Assembly (NCBI GenBank): GCA_030603465.1
Contig: JAUVXT010000033.1
Span: forward strand, 1 to 14,494
Length of the DNA stretch: 14,494 nt
Origin: Deltaproteobacteria bacterium
Lineage (GTDB): Bacteria > Desulfobacterota > Syntrophia > Syntrophales > UBA2210
Direction: 5' to 3'
The number at the start of each line of letters is the position of its first letter. Position 1 is the first letter of the stretch. The translations under genes and the position numbers were made by a program. Positions 5,133-14,494 of the stretch are shown here, in pieces. The notes beneath the pieces were generated by a model. The model had not been told where the DNA came from. It saw only the letters and a list, made by a program, of their open reading frames with translations, and made no database searches.

Positions 5133-5232
5133 AAAGTCAGAGACAGCGGGTACAGGGTGTTTAAACAAAGAAGGTTGGCCTGCCGAGACAATTAGTTGTT
5201 TAATGTTGCTTCCTGTATTGCGGTCTGACTTT
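5133..5232 (+). promoter_or_regulatory. L10 leader: mRNA structure for L10-L12 autoregulation
   Basis: Three perfect nested helices can be read in the 181-nt rplA-rplJ gap: AAAGTCAG (5133-5140) with CTGACTTT (5225-5232); TACAGG (5151-5156) with CCTGTA (5212-5217); and TTAAACAA (5161-5168) with TTGTTTAA (5196-5203). Asymmetric internal loops lie between them and an apical loop contains GCCTGCCGAGAC. Long stem, internal loops and position match the known ribosomal L10 leader, where the L10-(L12)4 complex binds the kinked stem and represses rplJL translation. The exact recognition loop is inferred. No clear intrinsic terminator follows, so control is more likely translational than by attenuation. 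Confidence 0.8.
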
Positions 5233-5303
5233 CGAGACAATTTTTGAAGATGTATTTAATGACGGGTTTTTAAAAAAATCTAGTATTGAAAGGAGGCCAT
5301 GGA

Positions 5304-5822
5304 TTGGATCGAAGTACGAAAGAGCGTGTTGTTTCCGAACTTCATGATAAACTAAAGGACACGAAGCTGGCTATTCTTGCGGATTACAGTGGGATGAATG
5401 TTGTTCAGATTACTGAATTGAGAGATGAACTCCGTGGAAGTGATAGTGAGATGAAGGTTGTTAAAAACAATCTTCTGAAGATTGCCTCAAAGGACACGGA
5501 TTTCTCTTCTCTGGATGAATATCTGACTGGTCCTCTGGCAATCATCATGAATTTCGGTGATGTGGTTGAGCCAACAAAAGTACTCGTTGGATTTGCAAAG
5601 AAAAATGCTGAGCTGGAGATTAAGGTCGGCATTTTGGATGGCAAGTTGTTAACCAGGGAAGAGGTAAAAACCCTGGCTGAATTGCCGAGTCGGGAAATTC
5701 TCCTGGGCAAACTGCTTTCTACCATGGTTGGAGTGCAGGCTCAATTTGTCAATGTCCTGGCTGAGGTTCCTGGAAAGTTTGTCAGGATTCTGGACGCCTA
5801 CAGGGCACAAAAAGAAAATTAA
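5304..5822 (+). CDS. rplJ: 50S ribosomal protein L10
   Basis: 172 residues reading (M)DRSTKERVVSELHDKL, normal for L10. Domain 1 binds 23S rRNA with L11 and includes SGMNVVQITELRDELR and MKVVKNNLLKIA. The C-terminal helix, ending AYRAQKEN, is the anchor for L12 dimers. Start choice: TTG 5304 stands 7 nt after a perfect AGGAGG (5291-5296) and yields the family N-terminus. An upstream in-frame TTG (5286) overlaps that Shine-Dalgarno. ATG 5299 is only 2 nt from it and in another frame, ending after 18 codons. A TTG start suits a gene whose output is tuned through its leader (inference). It is followed by rplL after 24 nt. Confidence 0.97.
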   Translation: MDRSTKERVVSELHDKLKDTKLAILADYSGMNVVQITELRDELRGSDSEMKVVKNNLLKIASKDTDFSSLDEYLTGPLAIIMNFGDVVEPTKVLVGFAKKNAELEIKVGILDGKLLTREEVKTLAELPSREILLGKLLSTMVGVQAQFVNVLAEVPGKFVRILDAYRAQKEN

Positions 5823-5846
5823 ATATACGGGAAGGAATATAAAGGA

Positions 5847-6239
5847 ATGGCAACAACAAAGAAGATAAAGAAAGAAGACGTAGTAAAATTTATTGAAGAA
5901 ATGACTGTCCTTGAGCTCTCGGAGTTGGTTAAAGAGCTGGAAGAAAAATTTGGTGTTTCCGCCGCTGCCCCTGTGGCTGCGGCTCCTGCGGCTGCAGGGG
6001 CGGCTCCCGCGGCTGCAGCCGAAGAACAGACTGAATTTGATGCTATCCTTACGGGGTTCGGTGCTCAGAAGATCCAGGTCATAAAGGTTATCAGAACCAT
6101 CACAAGCCTGGGGCTTAAAGAGGCCAAGGATCTTGTTGAAAGTGCGCCAAAGTCGATTAAAGAAAGCGTATCAAAGGAAGAGGCCGAAGAGATAAAGAAG
6201 AAGATAGAAGAGGTCGGAGGAACGGTAGAAATTAAATAG
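5847..6239 (+). CDS. rplL: 50S ribosomal protein L7/L12
   Basis: 130 residues, slightly longer than E. coli L7/L12. The N-terminal dimerisation and L10-binding helices (about 8-37, EDVVKFIEEMTVLELSELVK) lead to an Ala/Pro/Gly-rich flexible hinge (about 39-60). The C-terminal domain (about 63-130) carries KIQVIKVIRTITSLGLKEAKDLVE, the surface that recruits elongation factors and stimulates their GTPase activity. L12 is present in several copies per ribosome, while its gene shares one transcript with rplJ; a GGAAGGA ribosome-binding site (about 5830-5836) precedes the ATG. The 62-nt gap to rpoB has no obvious attenuator. Confidence 0.98.
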   Translation: MATTKKIKKEDVVKFIEEMTVLELSELVKELEEKFGVSAAAPVAAAPAAAGAAPAAAAEEQTEFDAILTGFGAQKIQVIKVIRTITSLGLKEAKDLVESAPKSIKESVSKEEAEEIKKKIEEVGGTVEIK

Positions 6240-6301
6240 ATTCTGCCTGTTTCAATCGAAAGATATAGACTTTAGGCATCAATTACATTTTAAGGATCGT
6301 T

Positions 6302-9300
6302 ATGGGTAATTATAGAAAAGATTTTGGCCGTATTAAGAATATGGTCGAAATACCGGATCTTGTCGAAATCCAGAAGAAGTCCTATGCAAAGTTCCTCCAG
6401 GTCGACGTAGCACCTGAAAAGAGAGGTAACTATGGTCTTCAAGGGGCCTTCAAAAGCGTCTTTCCCATTGCGGATTTTGGGGGCAAATGCTCGCTGGAAT
6501 TTGATAGTTACACGGTACAAAATGCCAGATATGATGTGAAGGAGTGTGTCCAGAGAGGGATGACCTATGGCGCTCCCTTAAAAATCGTGGTCAGGCTCGC
6601 CGTGTTTGATACGGGGCGGACGGGTGATCAGCGGATTATCAGGGATATAAAGGAACAGGAGATCTACTTTGGAGAAATCCCGCTGATGACCGACAAGGGG
6701 ACCTTCATCATAAATGGTACTGAAAGGGTAATTGTCAGTCAGCTTCACCGGTCTCCGGGCATATTCTTTGATCATGACAAGGGGAAAACCCATGCCAGCG
6801 GCAAACTGATATATTCGGCCAGGGTTATTCCCATAAGGGGTTCCTGGCTCGACCTGGAGTTTGACCCCAAGGATCTGCTATATGCAAGGGTCGATCGCAG
6901 GAGAAAGATGCCCGTAACGATACTTCTCAAGGCAATGGGCTATACCGCCAAGGAACTGCTTGAGTGCTTTCACGATGTCATAACTGTTGTTATTGAGGAC
7001 GGGAAGCCCTTTCTTTCTGTCAGTGATTCCCTGGTCGGCGAAAGGGCCCCGGAAGATATCACGGATTCTCAGTCTGGCGAGGTTATTGTAAAACAGGGAA
7101 GGAAAATTACCCGGACCGCAATGAAAAAGATAGCGGAGGCAGGTATAAGCCGGATGGAGATAGGCAGGGACTATCTCGCAGGTCAGGTGCTTATATCCGA
7201 TATAATAGATCCCGGTACCGATGAGATTCTTCTGGGATGTAATGATGAGATAAATGAAGAAGGAGTCGAATTACTTTTCGAAAAGGGTATCGGAGAAATT
7301 CAACTGATCCGGTTTGATGAGGATCGATCTTCTTCCTATATCCGCAATACCCTGCTCATGGAAAAAATTGAGACAGAGGAAGATGCGATTATTGACATCT
7401 ACAGAAGATTAAGGCCGAGCAATCCACCTACCCCCGAGACGGCTCGGAGGTTTTTCGAGGGCCTCTTTTTTAATAATGACAGCTATAATCTTTCCGATGT
7501 GGGAAGGGTTAAGATAAATTATAAGCTTCGCCTTGATGTTCCATCGGATGTTACCGTCTTGAGAAGGGATGATGTTCTGGAGGCCGTTAAATATCTTGTC
7601 AGGCTCAAGGATGGAGTTCCCGAATACAGTGTTGACGATATAGATCACCTGGGTAACAGGAGGATCAGATCGGTAGGGGAACTGATCGAGAATCAGTACA
7701 GAATCGGTCTGGTGAGGATGGAGCGTGCCATCAAGGAGAAGATGAGTCTCCTCGACGTAGAGACAATGATGCCTCATGATCTGGTAAATGCAAAACCTGT
7801 GACGGCTGTAGTTAATGAATTTTTCGGAAGCAGTCAGTTGTCTCAGTTTATGGATCAGACAAACCCCCTTTCTGAAATTACCCACAAAAGACGATTGTCC
7901 GCCCTTGGACCGGGGGGTCTTACCCGCGAGAGAGCCGGATTTGAGGTAAGAGATGTCCACAATACGCACTATGGAAGGATATGTCCCGTTGAGACGCCTG
8001 AAGGTCCTAATATCGGGCTCATTGTCTCTCTCAGCACCTACGCCCGGGTTAACGATTTTGGTTTTATAGAGACACCATACATAGTGGTAAAGGACGGGAA
8101 ACGCCTCGATGAAGTCCGCTATCTTACCGCAATAGAGGAAGAAGAGCATAGAATCGCGCAGGCGAATACCCCCCTTGATTCAACAGGCAGGATTACAGAA
8201 AAGCTTGTCACCACGCGAAAAAGTGGAGACTATCTTACAGTTTCACCCACGGAAGTAACGTTAATGGACGTTTCCCCCAGCCAGCTTGTCAGTGTTGCTG
8301 CAGGGTTGATCCCCTTTCTGGAGCATGACGATGCAAACCGCGCGTTAATGGGTTCCAATATGCAGCGGCAGGCCGTTCCCCTGATGAAGCCTAGAACGCC
8401 ACTTGTCGGGACCGGCATGGAGGCCGTTGTTGCGCGAGACTCCGGCGCCGTTATTGCGGCGCGAAGATCGGGGGTTGTAGTAGATGTGGATGCCGCAAGG
8501 ATCGTTGTTAAGTGCGATGCCGAAGAGACGGATGAGGGTGATACCGGAGTAGATATATATAACCTGATAAAATATCAACGTTCAAATCAGGACACATGTT
8601 TCAACCACAAACCCATTGTGGATAAGGGAGACAGGGTTAAACGTGGAGATATTGTAGCAGACGGACCTTCCACGAATAATGGAGAACTTGCCCTGGGAAG
8701 AAATGTCATGGTGGCATTCATGTCCTGGGGGGGATACAATTATGAGGATTCCATACTGATAAGTGAAAGGGTTGTAAAGAATGACATCTATACATCCGTG
8801 CATATTGAAGAATTTGAAACGGTAGCAAGAGATACGAAACTCGGCAAGGAGGAAATCACACAGGATATTCCCAACGTAGGAGAAGAGGCGCTCCGAAATC
8901 TGGATGATAGCGGGATTATCAGAATAGGAGTTTCCGTCAAATCCGGCGATATACTTGTCGGAAAGGTTACGCCAAAGGGTGAAACTCAGCTATCCCCCGA
9001 AGAGAAACTCCTGCGCGCCATATTCGGCGAGAAGGCCGGAGATGTGAGAGATACCTCCCTTCGCCTGCCTCCCGGCATAGAAGGGACTGTCATAGAGGCA
9101 AAGGTATTTACCCGAAAAGGCATCGAAAAGGATGCCAGGTCCCAGCAGATAGAGGATGAAGAAATTGAAGGCTTCCTTAAAGATAAAGAGGATGAAATTC
9201 AGATTATTACCTCTAGTGTCAAGGATAAGGTTTCCGGTTTGCTTTTAGGGAAGACGTCTGCGTCGAAACTGTCCGATCCCGGGAAGAGAAAGATCCTGTT

Positions 9301-10390
9301 GAAAAAGGGAGAAACAATTACCGAAGATTCATTGAACAAGATACCCTTCGATCTCTGGCAGGATATAGGGCTGAGTGAATATGAGACGGAAGAGAAAATA
9401 AAGGTACTGTTAACGAATCTCGCGAAAAAAATAGATGTTATTGAGACATTTTTCGAGGAAAGGATAGAAACGGTAACAACGGGTGATGAACTTTCTCCGG
9501 GCGTAATCAAGCTGGTTAAGATTTATATTGCTATAAAGAGAAAGCTTTCCGCCGGAGACAAGATGGCGGGCAGGCATGGGAACAAGGGTGTCTTGTCGAG
9601 AATCCTTCCGGAGGAAGATATGCCATTCTTCGTCGATGGCAGACCGGTCGATATAATCCTGAATCCTCTTGGCGTTCCTTCGCGTATGAATGTCGGCCAG
9701 ATCCTGGAAACTCATCTCGGGTGGGCGGCAAGGGGGCTGGGTGAAAAGATCCAAGACCTTGTGGATAACAATTTCAACACCGAGTCGATAAAAAAAGAAT
9801 TGAAGAAGATTTATTCTTCTCCGGCGTTCGATGATTTTGTAGATGGAGCGGGAGAGGATGAAATTAGAAGATTTACCGGAAGATTGAAGAATGGTATTCC
9901 TATGGCCACACCCGTTTTTGATGGAGCTAAAGAACTAGAGATAAAGGATATGCTGGAGATGGCCGATTTGCCGGGAAGCGGCCAGACAAAATTATTTGAT
10001 GGGAGGACGGGTGAGCCCTTCGATCAGGAAATAACCGTGGGAATGATATATATGCTGAAGCTCCATCACCTGGTGGATGATAAGATCCACGCCAGATCGA
10101 TCGGGCCTTATTCTCTCGTTACCCAGCAACCTCTCGGTGGGAAGGCACAGTTCGGCGGGCAGAGGCTCGGTGAGATGGAAGTATGGGCGATCGAGGCTTA
10201 TGGGGCTGCCTATTCATTGCAGGAATTCCTCACCGTCAAATCGGATGATGTGGCCGGTAGAACAAGGATGTATGAGGCCATAGTAAAGGGGGAACATGTG
10301 CTTGAGTCTGGATTGCCGGAATCCTTTAATGTTCTCGTCAAGGAACTGCAAGGGCTTGCCCTCGATGTAGAGCTCATCGAGAGCACTTGA
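6302..10390 (+). CDS. rpoB: DNA-directed RNA polymerase subunit beta
   Basis: A complete 1362-residue beta subunit (E. coli 1342). The rifampicin-pocket region reads [30 protein letters not shown]. The positions equivalent to E. coli Asp516, His526 and Ser531 are present as Asp518, His528 and Ser533, so no classical resistance change is seen; Thr replaces the usual Asn at the 518-equivalent. Other landmarks are [42 protein letters not shown], and [13 protein letters not shown] (1085-1097), whose lysines line the active centre. The C-terminus has [23 protein letters not shown]-type sequence (here WAIEAYG) near the end. AAGGAT precedes ATG 6302. It follows rplL and precedes rpoC in the standard order, and with RpoC forms the catalytic core in the nucleoid. 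Confidence 0.99.
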   Translation: [1362 protein letters not shown]

Positions 10391-10436
10391 TAACCATTAA
10401 CAAGATATTTAGCAATTGTAAGGGGAGTTATATCCA

Positions 10437-13400
10437 GTGGAAGATATTTATGGTTTTTTCGAAAAACCTAAGGATCCGATAAAATTTAATGCAGTAAAGA
10501 TATCTTTGACCTCACCGGAAAAGATAATGTCATGGTCCAGCGGAGAGGTGAAGAAACCGGAGACTATTAATTACAGGACCTTTAAACCCGAGAGGGACGG
10601 CCTCTTTTGCGCGAGGATTTTCGGTCCCGTCAAGGACTATGAGTGCCTCTGTGGTAGATATAAGCGGATGAAACACAGAGGGATGGTTTGTGAGAAATGT
10701 GGTGTAGAGGTTATCCAATCTAAAATTCGCAGGGAGCGAATGGGGCATATAGTGCTGGCGGCGCCTGCCGCGCATATCTGGTTTCTAAAGAGTCTGCCCA
10801 GCAGGATAGGTAATGCGCTGGATTTAACGCTGAAGGAACTGGAGAGGGTTCTCTACTTTGAATCGTGGATCGTCATTGATCCCATGGACACTCCTTTAAA
10901 AAAGAAGGAACTTCTTTCCGAAGAAGACTACTTCACAATAAAAGAGGAATACGGCGAAGACAGTTGTGAAGTCGGTATCGGGGCCGAGGCCATCAGAAAA
11001 CTCCTGGAAGAGATCAACCTGGAGGAGCTCGATGCGGAGTTGAGGGCAGAGCTTAAGGATATTACTTCTGAGACGAAAAGAAAAAAGCTTGTAAAGAGAT
11101 TGAAGGTTATTGAAACATTGAAGAAATCGGGGAACAGACCCGAGTGGATGGTCCTGACAGTTTTACCCGTCATTCCGCCTGATTTGAGGCCGCTCGTTCC
11201 TCTGGATGGGGGGCGTTTTGCCACCTCTGATCTCAATGATCTATACAGAAGAGTTATTAACAGGAACAACCGGCTGAGGCGTCTTCTGGAGCTGAGCGCT
11301 CCTGAAATTATTATCAGAAATGAAAAGAGAATGCTTCAAGAGGCTGTGGATGTTCTTTTTGACAATGGTCGAAGGGGAAGGGCCGTGACGGGCTCTAACA
11401 AGAGGCCGCTCCGATCTCTGTCGGATATGCTTAAGGGAAAGCAGGGGAGGTTCAGACAGAATCTCCTGGGAAAGAGGGTGGACTATTCCGGAAGATCGGT
11501 TATCACTGTGGGTCCCGATTTGAGATTGCATCAGTGCGGCCTTCCGAAGAAAATGGCATTGGAGCTCTTCAAACCTTTCATATATAACAGACTTGAAGAG
11601 AGGGGTTATGTCACAACCGTCAAGAGCGCCAAAAAGATGGTTGAAAGGGAAGAACCTGAAGTGTGGGATGCCCTTGATGAGGTTGTGAGAGAGTACCCCG
11701 TTTTGCTAAACCGTGCCCCAACGCTGCATAGGCTCGGTATCCAGGCATTTGAGCCTGTTCTTGTTGAAGGAAAGGCTATTCAGCTTCACCCCCTTGTATG
11801 TTCTTCTTTCAACGCGGATTTTGACGGCGATCAGATGGCCGTGCACGTGCCTCTATCGATCGAAGCCCAGGTGGAGGCGAGATGTCTCATGATGTCAACC
11901 AATAACATACTCTCTCCCGCTAACGGCAAACCCATTATTGTTCCCAGCCAGGACATTGTCCTTGGGATATATTATATGACGAGATCGAAGGCGTTTGTAA
12001 AGGGCGAGGGAATGGTCTTTTCCAGCTTCGATGAGGCAAGAAGGGCCTACGATTCCGAAGTTGTGGATCTGCATGCCAAAGTAAAGGTAAGAATTGACGG
12101 GGAAATGACAGATACAACGGTAGGAAGGGTGTTGCTTTACGAGATAATACCCGAAGAGATTTCCTTTAGCCATGTAAATAAAGTGATGAATAAAAAGGAG
12201 CTGGCCAATCTCATCGATTACACTTATCGTACATGCGAGGCCAAGATAACAGTTATTCTGGCGGACCGTTTGAAGGATCTTGGATTCGAATATGCCACCA
12301 GTTCGGGTTTGTCTATCGCTTCTCATGATATGACAATCCCTGAGAGCAAGAATCAGATCGTTGACAAAGCAAAGAATGATGTCCGGGAAATCCAGAATCA
12401 GTACATGGATGGTTTGATTACAGATGGCGAGCGTTACAATAAAGTAATTGATATCTGGGCTCATGCAACGGAGAGTGTGGCCGATGAAATGCTCAGAGAT
12501 GTTGGAACCGAAGAAGTTGTAGGGCCAGACGGCCGGAGCGTAAAAACGGAAAGCTTCAATCCAATCTACATGATGTCCGATTCCGGGGCAAGGGGCAGTG
12601 CAGCCCAGATCCGGCAGCTTGCCGGGATGAGGGGATTAATGGCAAAACCCTCCGGAGAGATTATTGAAACGCCCATTACGGCGAATTTCAGAGAGGGTCT
12701 TACTGTCCTACAATATTTTATTTCCACTCACGGCGCGCGGAAGGGACTGGCCGATACGGCCTTAAAGACGGCAAATTCCGGTTATCTTACGAGAAGACTC
12801 GTTGATGTGGCGCAGGACTGCATCGTTACCGAAGATGACTGTAGCACAATTGACGGCATCTATGTTGCTGCCCTTGTTGAGGGCGGCGAAATCATAGAGA
12901 CGGCGGGTGAGCGCGTCCTCGGGAGAGTGGCGCTGGAAGATATCACAGATCCCTTTACGGGAGAGATTCTGGTAGAGGCGGGTCAGGAGATCGATGAAAT
13001 AAAGGCAGAGAAGATCGAAAAAGCGGGACTTGAACAGATCCTCATAAGATCGGCGCTTACCTGCAAGTCCAAACAGGGCATTTGTGCCAAGTGTTACGGA
13101 AGGGATCTGGCCCACGGGCACATGGTTAAAATGGGAGAAACGGTGGGTATCATCGCCGCTCAATCCATAGGCGAGCCCGGAACACAACTGACAATGAGGA
13201 CTTTTCATATTGGCGGAACGGCGAAGTTCGATGAACACTCCACATTGGAAGCGAGACACGATGGTACCTTGAATTTTGTAAATCTTAGCGTGGCACAAAA
13301 TAGAGAAAATGATGTTATTGTTATGAGTAGAAACGGGGAAATCCACGTTCTCGACGAAGAGGGGAGAAACCGTGGAAAATATCCCGTTCCCTACGGAGCC

Positions 13401-14494
13401 CGCTTAAAAGCCCCCGAGGGTCAAAGCATCAAAAAGGGGGAACTGATCGCAGAGTGGGATCCCTTCTCCATACCCATATTGTCTGATACGGACGGCACGG
13501 TTAAATACGGAGATATTATTGAAGGAAAGACAATGCAGGAACAGGTTGATGAGGTTACTGGATTTTCCAGGAAGGTTATTGTTGAGTACAGAAATCTGGA
13601 CTTGCGCCCCAGGGTTTCCATTAAAGACGAAACGGGGAAAACCGCCAAGGCATCGGGGGCTAGTAGTAGAGTAAGGGGAAGATATATGTTGCCTGTGGCG
13701 GCAAATATTGTTGTCTCAGAGGGTGATTTTATAAAGGCTGGTGATATTCTTGCAAAAATTCCCAGAGAAACCACCAAAACCAAAGATATTACGGGAGGTC
13801 TCCCGCGTGTGGCTGAACTTTTTGAAGCCAGAAAACCGAAGGAGCATGCCGTCATTGCCGAGGTCGACGGGTCGATTTCCTATGGTGATGATTTAAAGGG
13901 GAAGAGGCGGTTGATTCTGACCCCCGAGGTGGGTGAACCTAAGGAATACCTGATACCCAAAGGGAAGCATGTAAGTGTCCAGGAAGGCGACAGGATCGTA
14001 GCCGGTCAAGCCCTTATGGATGGAGCAAGCAATCCTCATGATATACTTAGCATTAAGGGTGAAAAAGAATTGGCAAAATATCTGGTAGATGAAGTGCAGG
14101 AAGTATACAGGCTTCAGGGCGTCAAAATTAATGACAAGCATATTGAAATTATTGTGCGCCAGATGCTCAAAAAAGTAAGGGTAGCTGATTCCGGTGACAC
14201 CTCTTTTCTTTCAGATGAACAGGTGGACAGGAATGTCTTTGAAGAAGAAAACGAGAGGGTCGTTGCAGATGGCGGCAAACCTGCCAGAGGCGAACCGGTA
14301 CTCCTGGGAATTACAAAGGCCTCTCTCAGTACCTACAGCTTTATAGCCGCGGCATCCTTTCAAGAGACAACCCGTGTGCTCACTGAAGCAGCCATGGCAG
14401 GCAAGATAGACTATTTGAGAGGTCTTAAAGAAAACGTAATCATGGGAAGATTGATCCCTGCAGGTACGGGCCTTTCCATGTATAAGAAACTGGG
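10437..14494 (+). CDS. rpoC: DNA-directed RNA polymerase subunit beta' (3' end outside window)
   Basis: 1352 codons lie in the window and the frame stays open to the last base, where it reads IMGRLIPAGTGLSMYKKLG, close to the usual C-terminus (E. coli 1407 residues). The start is GTG 10437, 9 nt after AGGGGAG (10421-10427), giving MEDIYGFFEKPKDPIKF. Cys70, Cys72, Cys85 and Cys88 form the N-terminal zinc ribbon. NADFDGDQM (459-467) holds the catalytic Mg2+ aspartates 461, 463 and 465. Cys795, Cys876, Cys883 and Cys886 form the second zinc site. QSIGEPGTQLTMRTFHIGG (from residue 909) marks the trigger-loop region. The frame was checked at several landmarks and no frameshift was found. It lies 46 nt after rpoB. 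No split or large domain insertion is evident. Confidence 0.99.
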   Translation, partial: MEDIYGFFEKPKDPIKFNAVKISLTSPEKIMSWSSGEVKKPETINYRTFKPERDGLFCARIFGPVKDYECLCGRYKRMKHRGMVCEKCGVEVIQSKIRRERMGHIVLAAPAAHIWFLKSLPSRIGNALDLTLKELERVLYFESWIVIDPMDTPLKKKELLSEEDYFTIKEEYGEDSCEVGIGAEAIRKLLEEINLEELDAELRAELKDITSETKRKKLVKRLKVIETLKKSGNRPEWMVLTVLPVIPPDLRPLVPLDGGRFATSDLNDLYRRVINRNNRLRRLLELSAPEIIIRNEKRMLQEAVDVLFDNGRRGRAVTGSNKRPLRSLSDMLKGKQGRFRQNLLGKRVDYSGRSVITVGPDLRLHQCGLPKKMALELFKPFIYNRLEERGYVTTVKSAKKMVEREEPEVWDALDEVVREYPVLLNRAPTLHRLGIQAFEPVLVEGKAIQLHPLVCSSFNADFDGDQMAVHVPLSIEAQVEARCLMMSTNNILSPANGKPIIVPSQDIVLGIYYMTRSKAFVKGEGMVFSSFDEARRAYDSEVVDLHAKVKVRIDGEMTDTTVGRVLLYEIIPEEISFSHVNKVMNKKELANLIDYTYRTCEAKITVILADRLKDLGFEYATSSGLSIASHDMTIPESKNQIVDKAKNDVREIQNQYMDGLITDGERYNKVIDIWAHATESVADEMLRDVGTEEVVGPDGRSVKTESFNPIYMMSDSGARGSAAQIRQLAGMRGLMAKPSGEIIETPITANFREGLTVLQYFISTHGARKGLADTALKTANSGYLTRRLVDVAQDCIVTEDDCSTIDGIYVAALVEGGEIIETAGERVLGRVALEDITDPFTGEILVEAGQEIDEIKAEKIEKAGLEQILIRSALTCKSKQGICAKCYGRDLAHGHMVKMGETVGIIAAQSIGEPGTQLTMRTFHIGGTAKFDEHSTLEARHDGTLNFVNLSVAQNRENDVIVMSRNGEIHVLDEEGRNRGKYPVPYGARLKAPEGQSIKKGELIAEWDPFSIPILSDTDGTVKYGDIIEGKTMQEQVDEVTGFSRKVIVEYRNLDLRPRVSIKDETGKTAKASGASSRVRGRYMLPVAANIVVSEGDFIKAGDILAKIPRETTKTKDITGGLPRVAELFEARKPKEHAVIAEVDGSISYGDDLKGKRRLILTPEVGEPKEYLIPKGKHVSVQEGDRIVAGQALMDGASNPHDILSIKGEKELAKYLVDEVQEVYRLQGVKINDKHIEIIVRQMLKKVRVADSGDTSFLSDEQVDRNVFEEENERVVADGGKPARGEPVLLGITKASLSTYSFIAAASFQETTRVLTEAAMAGKIDYLRGLKENVIMGRLIPAGTGLSMYKKL

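Noticed and set aside
6244..6278. rplL-rpoB attenuator hairpin (TGCCT with AGGCA)
   Set aside because: Only 5 bp around a 25-nt loop with no T tract; not credible as a terminator.
7829..7910. Rifampicin-resistance change in rpoB
   Set aside because: The key Asp, His and Ser positions are the sensitive-type residues; the Thr in place of Asn near the pocket looks like ordinary lineage variation.
7409..8149. 246-codon antisense open frame opposite rpoB
   Set aside because: Entirely inside rpoB, no recognisable motif, explained by rpoB codon use.
10437..14494. Frameshift in rpoC
   Set aside because: Landmarks at 10644, 11811, 13161 and 14442 are all in the frame of GTG 10437, and conserved sequence is continuous to the window end.
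1..14494. CRISPR array, prophage, toxin-antitoxin or defence genes
   Set aside because: No regularly spaced direct repeats and no such genes are seen; apart from the 418-613 element the window is core chromosome.

Overview
The window looks like the chromosome of a Desulfobacterota (former Deltaproteobacteria)-type bacterium. This rests on the gene order around secE-nusG-rplKAJL-rpoBC, on RpoB/RpoC sequences that are closest in flavour to that group, and on a short dispersed-repeat-like element resembling ones I recall from such genomes. The assignment is by eye and not certain. Most of the window is conserved core machinery, so novelty is limited to the first 2.3 kb and a few details further on.

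Region 1 (1-808): the 5' part of a glyceraldehyde-3-phosphate dehydrogenase gene leaves the window on the minus strand. Its promoter and a dyad-bearing leader follow. Next is a 196-bp MITE-like element with imperfect terminal inverted repeats, flanked by the direct repeat TTTATTGA. A rightward promoter comes last. Region 2 (809-2235): one gene fuses a Memo-family domain to an AMMECR1 domain, two of the three parts of the poorly understood AmmeMemoRadiSam set. A possible intrinsic terminator overlaps its 3' end.

Region 3 (2258-3391): a near-consensus sigma70 promoter (TTGACA-17 bp-TATAGT) precedes tRNA-Thr(UGU), tRNA-Tyr(GUA), tRNA-Gly(UCC), tRNA-Thr(GGU), rpmG, tRNA-Trp(CCA) and secE. The tuf gene that commonly follows this tRNA quartet in proteobacteria is absent. 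All five tRNAs encode their CCA ends.

Region 4 (3396-14494): nusG, rplK, rplA, an L10-type autoregulatory leader whose nested helices can be read directly, rplJ (TTG start), rplL, rpoB and rpoC (cut off by the window end). I see no further promoter or terminator after the one at 2258, so tRNAs, ribosomal proteins, the translocase subunit SecE and the two large RNA polymerase subunits are probably co-expressed, with ribosomal protein output tuned through the L10 leader.
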